From NCBI GenBank assembly GCA_905221605.1, contig CAJNDS010002794.1, positions 28,501 to 92,500 on the forward strand: a stretch of DNA of 64,000 bases, in the 5' to 3' direction. Below, in pieces: positions 31,781 to 43,800 of the stretch. A program made the position numbers and the translations under genes. The notes below the pieces were generated by a model. It did not search any database. It was not told the DNA's origin and worked only from the letters and a program-made list of their open reading frames with translations. This DNA comes from Symbiodinium natans (taxonomy: Eukaryota > Sar > Dinophyceae > Suessiales > Symbiodiniaceae). Within the stretch, counting starts at the first letter, position 1, and the number at the start of each line of letters is the position of its first letter.

Positions 31781-32540
31781 GCCACGAACGTGAGCTGATG
31801 CCCAGTCAGCTCGGCTGCCAATCGTCGTGTGGCTTGCATCCGATAGAGGGCACCCTGCAGCATGCAGCTCTTGCTGATGGTCTGAACGATCTGCTCGAGC
31901 TCCTCCTGGAGGATCCCCTGTCCCGTCATAACTTCCAGGGATTCTGTAGTTGAGTTCCACTTCAGGAAATTCCAATTGCCCTCGGTGGATATCCAGCCCT
32001 GTTTCATGACCACCTCCTTGAACTTGTCCTGCTCCATGACCTTCTTGCTGCGGTCCAGCAACTCCGCGCAGATAGATTGAAGTACAGTCACTCTGAGTGA
32101 CATCGTGGGCTTCTCGCTGGATTCCATCTTCTCCTTCCATGCCTGGCTCACCTGAAACAGCACCGGGAGAATGTTCTCTTTCTCGCCTGGCTTGTTTTGG
32201 AACGTAAAGAGGAGGGTTGTGTCTTGGTTGAGCCGCATGAGTTGCTGCTCGTGCCTCAGCATCAGCTTGAGCATCATCTTTGTTGTGGGGTCCGGGGCCG
32301 AGGTGTCCTCGAAGCCCCAGTGGTCCTCTTGTCGTTGCTGTGGCTTGTCTCTGCCTTTGCCTCGACCTTTCGGTCCTTTCTGGCCTCCCTGCTTCTTGCT
32401 GGCATTGGATTTCTGCGTCACCGCCTGTCTCTTGTTGGGGGAGCCTGCTTCCGAGCTTATAGGTGTATTGGAGGTCGTACTCAGTGACGGAAGCATTTCG
32501 CCGTACATGTTCTTCAGTTCGTCCAGGGGTGTAGAGTCCA
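31700..32540 (-). pseudogene. LINE linker region, K/Q-rich and helical
   Basis: This part reads as protein in a different frame from both neighbours: MDSTPLDELKNMYGEMLPSL, then a Lys/Gly/Gln-rich basic part (GGQKGPKGRGKGRDKPQQRQ), then helices such as LEQIVQTISKSCMLQGALYR. The same bases in the flanking frame give low-complexity Gly/Arg/Ala sequence. So one indel near 32540 and another near 31750 must separate it from the zinc-finger and USP parts. Possibly a nucleic-acid-binding linker. Confidence 0.6.
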
Positions 32541-33556
32541 TGGTCCTGATCAGGGCTGTTGGTATAAAAATGAAGCATAGCTGCATTGAGTGCTGGGATG
32601 CAATACTCCGCATGAAGGTGAGTCCTGGTGGAGTTGGCTTGGCACCAGGGGCAGATTGCAGCGGCTTGTGCAAGAAAGGTCTCGTCGTGCATAAGCTCTT
32701 TACGAGAGGACCAGAAACATGGATGGTGCGACAAGCAGTGAAGCATGTAGGCGCGAGCATCTGAGGTAGAGACCATGCATATAATGCATTGGCTCGCCTG
32801 TTTGAGACACCAATTGGGGTCGCGGAGTGCATGCCACCATCGGGAGGGCTCGTGTAGGGGAGGTGATTTGTTAAAGAAGGTGGGGCTCATTTTTTGTTTG
32901 AGGGGGTCCCCACTTGCAACATGTTGCATGTGTGCCGAGCGCCACTTGCGTTGCGTGCGTCCCAGTTGCAGGGTGTGTGTGCGTTTTTCCAGGAAATGTT
33001 TGGTATGATGGGTATTCATTTCCTGTCCTTTCCATTCCCGTCGCAAAACGCATATTTGCCAAATAACTGTGCACCTGCTGATGTGCGCACGGCAGTTAAG
33101 GGCTTGACTGCCACAAAATCTGCAAGGGGACACGGCTCCGGATTTGGCAATCCCCCCATCCAAGGTCGCCAAGGTTCCCGATCTGTTCCAAACCTCGGGA
33201 TGTATCTTCTGAAAACGGAGTTTCATTTTTCCGTCTCCTATCCATTGTTCGCAGTATGCGCAGTTGTGTTTGAGGCGTGCGCACGCAGTGGTGAAGGAGG
33301 TCATAGCCATCCAGCCACAGCGGAGCATGAAGTCACGCAGTGGGGATTGTTGTGCCAGTGGTCTTTCGTCAAGGGATGGGATATCGAGGCAGTGTGTTTG
33401 CAGGGCTGAGGTGACAGGAAGTCCCGGTTCGGGTGGCAAAGGAGAGGTAACCTCTGTGCCTAGCAGTGTGCCATCCTGACACGCGAGCCACAGGAGGGCG
33501 CAGCAGTTGGTCTGGATGTGAGCTTGTAAGGCCTGCCACGTCAAGAGTGTCTGCAT
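32540..33556 (-). pseudogene. LINE C-terminal zinc-finger region
   Basis: Three or more Cys/His clusters: CRFCGSQALNCRAHISRC, CIICMVSTSDARAYMLHC and CPWCQANSTRTHLHAEYC. They have the C-x2-C and H-x3-5-C spacing of LINE C-terminal nucleic-acid-binding fingers. The first finger is split by a frame change at 33541-33556, where the RT frame ends in KCRHS and this frame continues with WQALQAHIQTNC. Confidence 0.65.
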
Positions 33557-35799
33557 TTAGGTACATCTTCGCAGCTATGAACGTGCCGATCAAAGCGGGA
33601 AAAGGGTGGTGGGAGTGGTCCATCGTGGGCTTCATGATGGTGTATCTTCAAGGCTCCGAGGTTCACGAAGGACAGTAGGCATGCAGGACAAGTAAACATG
33701 GCGGGTTTGACTCCGCAGGACGTGAGCACTGGCTGGAGCCACATTCCTCCCTCCCGAGGTTTAAGGAGCGCGCAGTTTGTATCTGAAGGCATGTGTGTTG
33801 GTGTTTCGTTTCTGCCAGTCCAGTAGTGTACAGCATCACGAAAACTCTCCAAATGGGTCTCGAGTGTTGTGAGGAGATGCGGGGTGTTCATCATCGGGTC
33901 TGGACTGTAGCGCATGGTTCGGTCGAGACCATCCAGGCGCTTTTGGAGTAGCTCTTGTGGTTCCGGGACTTTCAATCTGAGAAAGAGTTCAGTCGTGGAG
34001 TCACGTGTGATGTGCACGGGGCATGAGGCAATTGCCCGCAAGTGTCTGGCGCAGCACGATCGAATAGACTTAAGTTCATCACGGCCGAGACCGATTGCAT
34101 GTAGACCGTGTTGAAGGGAGGTCCAAACGCAGGTTCGCCAGAGTCTAATTCTTTGCGAGAGATTCAGGGTGTGTTTACCCTGTAGGATACGTTGGAGTCG
34201 GCGTCGTTGGGTCTCCGCTTGCTGGATTCGGTAGCGAACCGTTGCTTTGGCAAAGTTACCAAAGGAAATGATCGTACCAAGATATTTGGTTTCAGACTGA
34301 ATCGGAATGGAAAGCAAGCGGCCCGATTCCGTTTTGGCGTAGGAATACGGTTTCTTTTCAAGGTATTTCGTGCGTGCCCGTAGCCATTGTTTTCCAGAGT
34401 GCCCGCGGACGTCAATGATTAATGCTGATTTAAGACTGTTGATCTTCATTCCAAATTCCTCAAGCACAGTGAACAGCGCATCGATGGCTCGGAGCATAAA
34501 CTTGAGGTCAGCAACAGAGTGAAAGACCCATTTGCCTAGAATATCGTCGGCGAAGAAGGTGGAGTTGTTCCGCACCCATGCCTGGCCGAGACGCTGTTCT
34601 AGTATAGTCATGACCCGGCTGGTTATGGCATTCCATAAGGTCGGAGACATGGGACATCCTTGTCGGAGGCCTCTTCCACATCTGACGCAGCTGGTTTTGT
34701 TGGCACTCCTTAGGTGATATGCAATACCGTTATGCCACTGTGGCAAATTCGAATGCTCTAAGGAGTGGTGTAGCTGCTGCCTGTCCACTCGGTCAAAGGC
34801 TTGACTCATGTCGAGTGCCAGTATGGCACCACCGGCACAGGCTGTGGCTCCCAAGCCTTTCTTTTTCTCGCGGACGTTGCGCTGTTGGGCTCGAATGACT
34901 TCCTTAACAGTTTGGCAATGGTGCACCGCACGCAATACGGCAACTTCCAGGAGACGTCCTGGAGTATAAGCAAATTGAGGTTGCTGCCATACCATCTCGT
35001 TGATCCAAGGTGAGATCCTCTGCTGGAGTGCTTTAGCAATGCTCTTACCTCCGCAATCTTGGAGTGCTATGGGTCTGAGGTTCTCGGGTTTGCTCGGTGG
35101 TTTTCCCGGCTTTGGTAACCAGGTGATCCACGCGTGCGTCCAAAGCTCCGGAAGAGTGCCCTATGAAGTGTTGCGATGGAATATTTCAGTGAGGTATGGC
35201 GCCAAAAGATGTGAAAGGTATTTCCATGCCGATGTTGGTGCAAGTTGTCGCGGCACACTTTTCGTCGGTTTGAGTTGGTTAAGGGTCTGTTGGACCTCTT
35301 TAACGTCAAATCTAACAGGTTCCTGGCAAGGAGAAACCGTGATCTCCGGCGCTTTTGAAAGAAAGAGGTCTTGGCAAAATTCAGTAAGTTTCTGTATTTC
35401 TTGCGCCGTGGTGAGGATGTTGTTGTTGTTGTCACGGAGTTGAACCTTTCTACGTTCCTGTTTGGGCGCTAACCTTCTAATCACCTCATAAAGTTCTCGT
35501 TGTTTGCCTGCTTTGGCAGCTTGTTCAGCAATTTCAATTTGGTCAAGGTAGAGTTTTCGTCTTCGCTGTTTTCCTGCTTTGTGAAAGTGGGTATGCAATT
35601 TGTGGAAGCGGCATTGTTGTTGCCATGCGCGGAAAAGATCACTCATATTTTCCAAAAGGAGATAACGTATGGCGGCTTTTCGCGCTTGGCGTCTTGCCGT
35701 CCACATGTCAGCCACCGTCTGCTTGGATTCTTCCATTTGCCAAGGTTTGAGCGGTAGCTCGTCGACTTTCTTGGGGAAAAACATCGCAACATTTTTCAA
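33541..35799 (-). pseudogene. LINE reverse transcriptase
   Basis: One frame runs from 35799 to 33541, broken only by a TAG at 35161-35163. Either side of the stop, NTS and GTLPELW fit the usual RT lead-in. Next come WLPKPGKPPSKPENLRPIAL (RT block 0/1), LALDMSQAFDRVDRQQL (block A), GLRQGCPMSP (block B) and FFADDIL at 34540-34558 (catalytic FADD, block C). A C2H2-like CPACLLSFVNLGALKIHHHE finger follows. This is a non-LTR (LINE) type RT. The single nonsense codon suggests a young inactivation or a sequencing error. Confidence 0.85.
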
Positions 35800-36757
35800 G
35801 CAGCATAGTGTTGAGGCTTGTGGGTGTGTGGTCTGTAGCGATCGCTAGAGCCGAGGTGACCTCAGACTCAAGTTGAGCGAACTTTTCTGTTCGATGTTGT
35901 GCAGCGTGTAGCAATGCCTGTTTGTCGTAGTTGGGGGCCGGCATTGGAGTCTTCTGGTAAAGTCGGAACGGAAGGGTGCCATGAGCTCCAAGGTGCCTAC
36001 CGCCTCCTCTCCATTCGAAAAGGTTGAGGGTATTGTCCGCTTTGGTTCGTCTTGCCTCGGAGTCAGCTGCTCTTCTTCTGGTAAGGATGAAATCAATTTG
36101 GGCGGCGGCGGTTTCCGATTTGAACGTGGCTGCTAGCCCAGGTGGGCCCCATGTGTTGAGGGCAACAAGTCCGTGCGCCTCAAGGATCGCATCAAAGGTG
36201 GTGTGGTCTGGCGGTGGGTTGTTTCTACTAATAACTCCCTTTCCAACTCTATTTTCAGCCGTCGTGAGTGGTGTATTGAAATCTCCAAGAAGGATCAGCG
36301 TGTTTCGTACAGCAAGGTGGCAAATCGTTTGGTTCAGTTTCGTCCAAATTTTATCACGTTGATGAAGAAGTTTTGGCACTTGTGCAGCGGTATTCCATAC
36401 GTGCTGATAGACATTTAGAATGTCCACGTGATGATTTTTGAACTCAAGTTTGACCCAAAGAAGTCTACCTTCATGGATGGCGGAGTATCTAATCCGATCC
36501 GCCGGAAGGAGTGTGCGTGAGACAAGTGTCATAACACCGCTGTTACGGTCACGTGCATGTCCTGAACACACGATGTGCCAATTGCCTGCCTGGAACTGCT
36601 GCTCCAAGGTCCATCCAGTTTCCTGTAGGCATATGATGTCCCAAGGGTGTGGTGGATGATTCGCCCATGTGAGGAATTCATCGTGTGCACTTGTTGATGG
36701 GGTGCCCGCTGAGGGTGAGGCGCAGGCCGGTCAAGAGACCAAGTGGCGTGGTATCCC
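35708..36757 (-). pseudogene. LINE APE-type endonuclease
   Basis: The minus-strand reading has DIICLQETGW (catalytic Glu), GVMTLVSRTLL, LLGDFNTP near 36271-36292 (GDFN box), AQIDFILTRRR and a final GAHGTLPFRL with the catalytic His. These are the ordered motifs of the exonuclease-endonuclease-phosphatase family used by LINEs to nick target DNA. Two stops near 36730-36760 separate it from upstream coding sequence. The frame shifts near 35750 into the RT frame. Confidence 0.82.
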
Positions 36758-38670
36758 TCAGCACCCAGGGTTGAAGGGGTGTGCCATTTTCCCTTTGTAC
36801 CATGTGCCGCCATGTTGTTGGGCTCGGGCACGGGCTCTGCGAAACGCCCGCTTCCTTATCCAGGAAAAGGTGTTAGGGGTTCCTCCGTTCTGCTCAGTAA
36901 CTCCAGGCGTCGCTGCCGTAACATGGATGCTCATGATCAAGCAAAGCAGCCAGATCCAGGTTTGCCATAAGCGTCGGGTGCTCCCTGTACGCTTGACCTG
37001 TCGATGTTTATTTTCGCCGTTTTTCTGGGGGTTGTTGAAATTGCATGTGCAGTAGTCGCTTGTGTTTCCTGAGAGCCAGGCCCTTATGTTCGCCAGACCT
37101 CCATAGGCCGTACCTGCGAACATCTGTGACTTCAGCAGTGACAGGGCAATCACTGCAACCCTCACCCCCAGCGCACATATGAAGAAAAAGCACGATGTCG
37201 CGAGGCCCTGTCGGCCTTCGGTTGGTGGGTCTGATGTGCGCTGCCCGGACTTGGGACCGGGCAAGCTGTAACGCACTTCGCCCCCCGAAGAGAGCCAGAC
37301 TCGTGTGACCTTCTTGGTGGCAGGAAGAGGCGACGATGTAACGCCATGGGTTCTTGGCGGACGTTTCGCCAGTTGGACCTGTTCCAGGCATGCTTGGGGT
37401 GCCGGGATGGTTGTTGGTGCGGAGGGCTGACTTGTGGGTTCCACTCCTGCAGTCCATCTGAAGTTTTTGCTCGCATGGCTGTTTCAAACACTTCTGGTCG
37501 ACCATCAGGCTGGGGAGTGCATACGTTCCACCGCCTGTGCAAAATGGTAGGCTGCCGCTCGTTTTGGCCAGCTGGGGATCTGTACTTTGGCTCCATTCTG
37601 ATGCACCCTTGGCGTGTCCTCCTGGATCTCTTTGGTGACATGTTGCGCTCGCCTTGGCTATGCCGGACTTGGTGCAATGGTTTGGAGATGAGGCAGGGCC
37701 ATTGAGAGCGAGGGGGGTGCCTAGCGAGTAAAGAGGGGGTCGTTTTGGGTGGTTGGAGAGGGGGGCAACCTTTCCTATTCATGCAACCAGTGGGAAAAGC
37801 AGCAAGGGCTGTTGAAAATCTATCAGGTTGCTGTATGTCCTCGCACACGCTCATGGTGGTGTAGGCTCGGAACCAGAACTGCGTGGCGGCTGACATCAAG
37901 TGACGGTGGGTCCGCATGAGGAGATGGTGCTTCCAGGCGAGGAGTCCATCCTGATGTGTGTTGCATAGGAGACAGCGCGTGGTGCTTCGCCACAGTCGCT
38001 GTTCCAAAACTGGCACCCAAAGCATCTGCATGGCGTCCGCTACGCGCGCCTCTGTGGCTCCCTGCTCTAGGGCTCCGGGGATGACATAACCCAGTAGTCG
38101 GTTTTGAAGGTCCTGGAGCTGATGTTCCGTGAAGTCTGGTTGCAGTTCAGGGCCTTCGTGCTTCACCTCCATGTTGGCCACGCCTTCTGCACCCATGGTG
38201 GCCACTGGCTCGTCGTCCATGTCATCCAGGGTGGGCGCTTCTTCCATTGGACGTGTCTCTGCCAGCAGCAGGCCTTGTGGCCGGGCGGTGGTATCTTCCA
38301 GGTTGGCCTGTCCGCTCCTGCTCGGTGCCGGTGGAGGTCGCGGTGGGATCCTGCGCACTGAGACAGTCTCCGTGTGGGATGAGGTGGCCCTCTCGTGCGT
38401 TGCATCCCTCCTCACCGCTTTCGGTGGCTTGGGCGGTTTTTGCATCCACGCCCCAGAGGCCCAGTGTAGTTCACTCGTCCTCTTGCCGGCGTCTGATACC
38501 AGCCTTCAGGATTCCAAGGGAACCTTTCGGGCCTCCATTCCGAAAGGTGAGCCGAGCGCTCCCCCTCCGGGGTCTTATCCGGTGCTCGGAAGCGAGTTGG
38601 CGGCCTGCATGCCTGTCGTGCCTTCGCGGCAGGGGATTTCCCCATTTTCTTCGAGCCAAACTCGGATGAG
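36758..38670 (-). pseudogene. LINE 5' coding region
   Basis: It starts as MGKSPAAKARQACRPPTRF around 38.66 kb, then after a frame change as MQKPPKPPKAVRRDATHERA (ATG at 38445). A C2H2-like finger CLLCNTHQDGLLAWKHHLL lies near 37.9-38.0 kb. The stretch nearest the endonuclease reads RKRAFRRARARAQQHGGTWY in the endonuclease frame. Frames change several times. Likely the ORF1-like or N-terminal nucleic-acid-binding part. Confidence 0.5.
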
Positions 38671-39031
38671 CATTGCGTTGCTAGACTGTTGCCAGCGTTC
38701 CTTGCGTGCACAAAAGTCGTGGGGATGAGCTCTGCATGCTTTTGCCAGTCATGTTTGTTGAGCACAGACCATAGCTGCATGGATGCTGGTCGGGCCTCTT
38801 CCTTGTGGTTGTGCTGCCATGGTAATCGGTTCCTGGCGAGATGCTTTTTGGCAACATGCGGGGGTGGGGGTGCGGTGGCAATAGTGAGTGGTGATCCACA
38901 AACACTATGGTCTCCCTTTTTCTCCCTGGGCACGGTGTGCAGTAAGGCCAGGGATCTTTGAGCCTGGTATCGCGAGAAGATTGCGAAGACCGCCTCGGGA
39001 GGCTGGCTGTCAAGAAGACGAAAGGGGAAAG

Positions 39032-39664
39032 TTAAAATGGAGGAAAAAGGGCCCGAAAGCTCGCCGGGGTCTCGGAGACTGCAATCTGGTAGGCAATGGT
39101 CCCTCCAGAGCCCAGGCCAATGAGGTACGTCGGCAAGGAAATGTGAGGGCTCACATCACGTTTGGCAGCCTGCAAGAGCGCCAAGATCTCCATGGTATAC
39201 ACAGCTTTCGTCCAGGCGGCTCCGTCAGGTAGCATCCAGGCGGGCGGAGAGCCAGCCTGCCCTGCCACTGGCCAAGCACAGGCGATGACGGCCCTCTTGA
39301 AGGCCAAGTTACTCCACAGGTGTTCGATGGCTCCTTGCCAGGGCAGCGGGTGCATATTTTCCACGTAAAAGTGCCCACAACCTGGGAGAAGCAGCACCAC
39401 CGCATTGGCCTCTCCAGAGTCGTCATTCGGCCGAGATACCACAAAGGGGAGGGTCGCATTGCCATGACACACTGTGATCCAAGTATTGTCTCGTCCAGCG
39501 ATGAGCGGTGGGGCAACCAATGTGGGCGGCTGCTGGGTCCCAAAGCCGAGGGGTTCTTGCAACGCCATGGCACAGAAACGGCAACCTACCCGGTCAAGAA
39601 GGGGCAGAGGAGAAGAAGACTGGGCAGCCTTACCTGAGAGCCATGAAGTCCAGCGCGAAGCCAT
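39032..39664 (-). CDS. alpha/beta-hydrolase-like protein
   Basis: An ATG (39664) starts MASRWTSWLSG. A possible 48-nt intron (GTAAGG after CTCTCAG, ending GGGTAG) can be removed in frame, so the coding frame is open with or without it. The core reads VVLLLPGCGHFY (strand and oxyanion-type loop) and TYLIGLGSGGTIAYQIA, which resembles the nucleophile elbow although the Gly at -2 is Leu. The frame ends at 39032, short for a hydrolase (about 200 residues), so later exons with the acid and histidine may be missing or lie at 38.5-39.0 kb. Either a host gene between two elements or a captured gene. Confidence 0.42.
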   Translation of the reverse strand: MASRWTSWLSGKAAQSSSPLPLLDRVGCRFCAMALQEPLGFGTQQPPTLVAPPLIAGRDNTWITVCHGNATLPFVVSRPNDDSGEANAVVLLLPGCGHFYVENMHPLPWQGAIEHLWSNLAFKRAVIACAWPVAGQAGSPPAWMLPDGAAWTKAVYTMEILALLQAAKRDVSPHISLPTYLIGLGSGGTIAYQIAVSETPASFRALFPPF

Positions 39665-39728
39665 TGCACACGTCAGCCAACTTGCTTACGCCGCTTCCTG
39701 ACCGTCTGCCAAGACAACATCGCTTACT

Positions 39729-40380
39729 CTACTTCATCACCCTTTGTCTGTGGAGAAGGGAAATGCAGGAAGGTCGCGCTGCCATTTGTTCCATCTTCGC
39801 ACAAAATTCGGGGCTAAGAGCACTACCCGAATGCCCATCATCCTCGAGCATATGCATGGTCTCCTCATCTAGATGCTCAAGGATGTCGGTGCTAACCAAA
39901 CCTTCCTGTTGAAAGGCGACTTGCAGTTTGTAAGACAGTTCCTGCTGGAACACTCGCAGGTTCTTTAAGCTCATTACTGCGTGCTTTACTGCCTTCTGGG
40001 CAAACACATAAAAATGGCCGTGGTTCATGACCTCGCGAGTTTTGGCGCCGCGACCCTGGGTAGGCTGCGCGTTTGGGCAAATGCCGCGGAAGCTGACAGC
40101 ACAAAGAGTGCTCCAATCCACAGCCCGCGTGAATTCCATGAACACGTGCAAGTGCAGCCTTCCTGCATCTGCAGAGCGCGTGGATGTTTCCAGTGTGGCC
40201 GTCCACTGCACCAAAAACTCCAGAGTGTCCAGCCACGCCAAGAAGTCACCCCAGGTTCCTTCAGCGAGAGTCAAGCTGTTGTACGTGAACAGGCATGATC
40301 GCGATCGCAGCCGGAAGCCAGCTGGCGAACCTCCAGATTCGGTCAAAGCACACACAGCGCCATGACCCTTGTGAAGCTCT
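39729..40380 (-). CDS. Rep-like HUH endonuclease domain
   Basis: A minus-strand frame without an ATG at its beginning, so probably partial. Ordered signals resemble rolling-circle replication initiators of the CRESS/geminivirus type: CLFTYNSL (motif 1), GRLHLHVFMEF (motif 2, the His-x-His metal site) and NHGHFYVFAQK (motif 3 region, Tyr plus Lys). No helicase part is seen. The C-terminal 60 residues are acidic. Such Rep-like genes occur integrated in many eukaryote genomes. Whether this is a viral relic or a domesticated or transposon gene cannot be told here. It lies between the LINE and the DIRS-like element on the same strand. Confidence 0.55.
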
Positions 40381-40515
40381 CAGCTATCTCAACAACCATC
40401 ATGACACGACGCACGGACCTTCCTGCTCAACGGCTGCTGCTCCAGGGTCAGGAGCCTCACGCTCACGTGGCTGAGGAGCCTCGGGCCGGGCTGCTCCGGG
40501 TAGAGGAGGAGCCTT

Positions 40516-40660
40516 TCTACAATCAACTAAAGGGTTTTCCGATTCTATTGTAGGATTAAAGACTTTGTTGACAATCACAGGAGGAATCACTCTAGGTTTA
40601 ACTCCAGAAGCTCACTCCTATTCAAATGAATTTGTCATCTCTGTAGACTATAGAGAGAAT
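40516..40660. repeat. left inverted terminal repeat (145 bp)
   Basis: Begins TCTACAATCAACTAAAGG and ends CTATAGAGAGAAT. It is the exact reverse complement of 48882-49026. The inner side continues GTATAAAAACTCAC. Confidence 0.95.
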
Positions 40661-40813
40661 GTATAAAAACTCACATTCAGGAATGTATCCCACATAAGAT
40701 GTCTCCATGAGCGTCACAATAATCAGTGTGACATTTTGCGATCCTTTTTCACGCGAAGCTCGAAAGGGGGTTTGCACGCGAAGGTCGCATCAAAGTTGCC
40801 ACCGCCCCTGCCT

Positions 40814-40866
40814 CAGATGGCAAGAAGCGAAACCTCTGTTGGTTATGCAACAGGCGCACCGTTCAA
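40814..40866 (-). other. 3' UTR segment shared with mini-element
   Basis: This segment spans the pol stop region. It recurs as an inverted copy at 49312-49364 in the adjacent derivative. That marks it as part of the conserved 3' end of the element family. Confidence 0.9.
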
Positions 40867-43800
40867 CCCCCTTTTCGCTTGCGCCTGGATGCCCACAGTG
40901 AAGCCATGGAGTCCATGCCCTCCATCGGCTCAACTTTCAAAGCTCCACAGATCTCCAGGACCTCAATCCCTCTGCCCCGTGATGGAGCATCCGAGATGTT
41001 GGAAAACGAAGGGACCCTGCAGATCCAGCTTATGCTCGGGTACTCACGGTCGGGAGCGTCAAAGGCAAAGATAAGATCAAGCATCGATGACACCCGACTT
41101 GAACCTCGGACTGCTGCGTATCGGGCAGCGTCATTGTCGCAGAAGTATATCACACGACGATGGTGAAGACGCTCCTTGAGGGCATTGCGCACCCAGGATA
41201 AGACGAAAAGCTCAATCTGACAAATGAGGAAGGCTTCATCCCGGGCATGCCCTTGCTCAGACGCCCACTGCTGCAGGAAGGAATCCGGAACTAATCCCTC
41301 GAACACCCTGCCTTCCCTCGAAAGGGAATCAAAGAACACAACCCCGACCCCTGCCCTCGGCGGCTCCCATGCTCCATCTGTCCAGATGAAAATAGGTTCC
41401 AAAATGGCGGATGCGGCAAGAACTCTGGGCGGGGAGTGCCTAAGGATATCCTCGGGTCTCTTTGCAATGTCACGCAGGGTGTCCACCGCCGCCGGGTGCG
41501 GCCACTGGCCCAAGTCGGAAAGCTCATTACACATGTGCTTCAGCCCCCGACCCAAAAGGAAACCAGATGCGAAGTTGAGCAGTCCCTGGAGGACCTGTAG
41601 GTGATGCCGAGTCACAGCAGTAACCTCGGAGGCCCGGGTGAACTCCTCAACTATCCTCTCCACACGGCCTGGTTTGTTAACCAACGTGATCTGCCCCTTG
41701 TGGACTTGTGACAAGTCGAGAACAGTGCCCAACACTGCGAAGGACGACTCAAAGGGAAGGCCCTTTGAACCCGACTGGGCATGGTCCCACCCCAGGAGGG
41801 ATAGGAACTCACTGGCTGATGCGTCTGCTTCACAGGCAGAAGAGGACGGGCTGAAAAGCGGAAAGTCATCAAAGTAGCAGCAGGAAGGAATCTTCAAAAG
41901 TCGATTCAGCAAGAAGCCAATACTGCGGGAGATTCTGTTGAAGCTGTAGACGGCAGCCACAGCCCCGAACATTAGGGCGTTCGGGATAAAGAAAAGGTCC
42001 TTACCGTCCGGGCCCTTGAAGTAGACGACGCACAGGTCTCTGTCCTGTGGACTAAGCGGAACCTGTTTGTAGGCTTTGGAGAGGTCAAGGGTTTTCCCCT
42101 TCCAGGGCTCGCTCTCTGGCAACGCCCCCAGGCGACGACTGATGGCCAGAGCAACCGCCGAAACGTAGTCCAGGTCCTGCAGCTGCAACCTCACCGTGCT
42201 GGTGCAGGCTGCATTCACCTGGTTCTCACTGGCGTCGTCGATCGGGCGCAGCTTTTTCTCGGATCCCTGGACAAGAACAAAACGCCTCATGGTGCACCAT
42301 GAGTCATGCCCCAGGACCTGGTTCACCTCCTCTTGCGTAAATGGGCCCTCAAGGAACTCACGGTCTACCTCCTCCATTGTCGACTCCAGGAGGAGCCTCG
42401 GGTGCTCAGGGTCGCCCGGCCTGCCTCGGTCAAGGATCATGGCCTGACGACGGACCTTCGCCGTTTCGCGAAGCTGCTGGACAGAGAGCGTCGCCGGCAC
42501 CAGCTTCACATCGAACGCTGGAGGGTGAGGTTGCGAGCCCGTCACTCGCACCCCCTCAGTCATCAAGCGGAAAACATCCATGTCGTCAAAACCGTGTTCC
42601 TGAAGCAAAGCCTGCCATGCCAGAAGATTCTTGTTGCGAACGACCTTTTGAACAGAGGCCGGCAGCCTCTGGTGCAAGCGCCTCTCCTCTGGGGCAAGCT
42701 TTTTAATCAGCAATTTAAGTTTCAAGATGGCAAGTTTTCTGATCATGTCCACATGTTGCTTAGACTGACTGGCGCAAAAGTCGATTGCATCTAGGGTGCT
42801 CTGGTCCACTGGGTTGACCGTGTCGACAGGATGTGCCAAAGTGATAGCCCTGTCGAAGAACTCCTGCGGGGATCGGAAACGCCCAACCCTGACGAAGTCC
42901 TCCTCCCCCTGACCCAGGCTTGGGGTCTCCTTAGTTGTGTTAACCCCTAAGGCCGGGGAACTAGGGAAACCCAAAGGGGAAGGGGCAGCGGGTTGGGACC
43001 TATCCTCCGGCAGCCTCTTATCCTCTCCCAAATCTACCCCCTTAGTTGAGAGAGTAGTCAAGGTCTTGAACTGAGGCTGACTCGACTGGCCGCGGGGGAC
43101 CCAGAGGACTTCTGCAAACTCGGGCAAGAGAGGCGGGTGGCGGCGACGCTGCTTTTGCGCGGCAGCAGAGGCGAGGTCACGCAAGCGCAGCTCGGACTGA
43201 AAGACTGAGGGACGGGACTCTTGCACGAACACTCGGACCCGGGCGGCCATGCACTGTGCCAAAAGAGCAGGATACTCGGCCTCATCAGCCGTGTTGAAGC
43301 GCCAGTGGGAAAAATGAGGTCGCACTCCCCAGGGGAGGTGCTCATGGGAACCTGAGCAGAGAACGGCCGGGGGCTCAAAGAGACCGGCGGTCGCCAACAA
43401 CTTCGTTCGCTTGGCGCGGCTGCCGCCATGCTCGCAGGCATCAAAGAGAACCTGGGACAAGCGATTAAAGGCGCGTTGCGTGGCAAGCGGCCATTCACGC
43501 ACATGAATCATGAGCACGGCCCAAGCCCAACTCCGGGCTGGGTTCTCCAAGCTGACAGGCACATTGTTTTCCAGGCACCAGCGAAGGACCTGGGCCGAAA
43601 AGCGGTAAAGCTCGTTTGCCGCGGCAACCTTCAAGGCATCCACGCTGTCGGGGCGTATGTCAGGGCGTCCTAGAGGGTGCTCGGCAGACCGAAGGGGCTT
43701 CGGGTCGGGGACCCCTGCGAGTCGAAGATGCGGAGGCACAGGGCGGTCACGGGCCCGGGAGGACGTGCCACATGGAAAACCCAGATGGACGAAAGCCGGC

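Larger units (their letters stand above)
30494..38950 (-). mobile_element. LINE-like retrotransposon, decayed
   Basis: The minus-strand order is N-terminal zinc-finger region, APE endonuclease, reverse transcriptase, C-terminal zinc fingers, Lys/Gln-rich linker, USP-like protease, then a run of eight A at 30501-30494. The reading frame changes at least five times and has at least one internal TAG, so this copy is probably dead (or the assembly has indels). The 5' end is set only by where protein-like sequence fades (38.7-38.95 kb). Confidence 0.8.
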
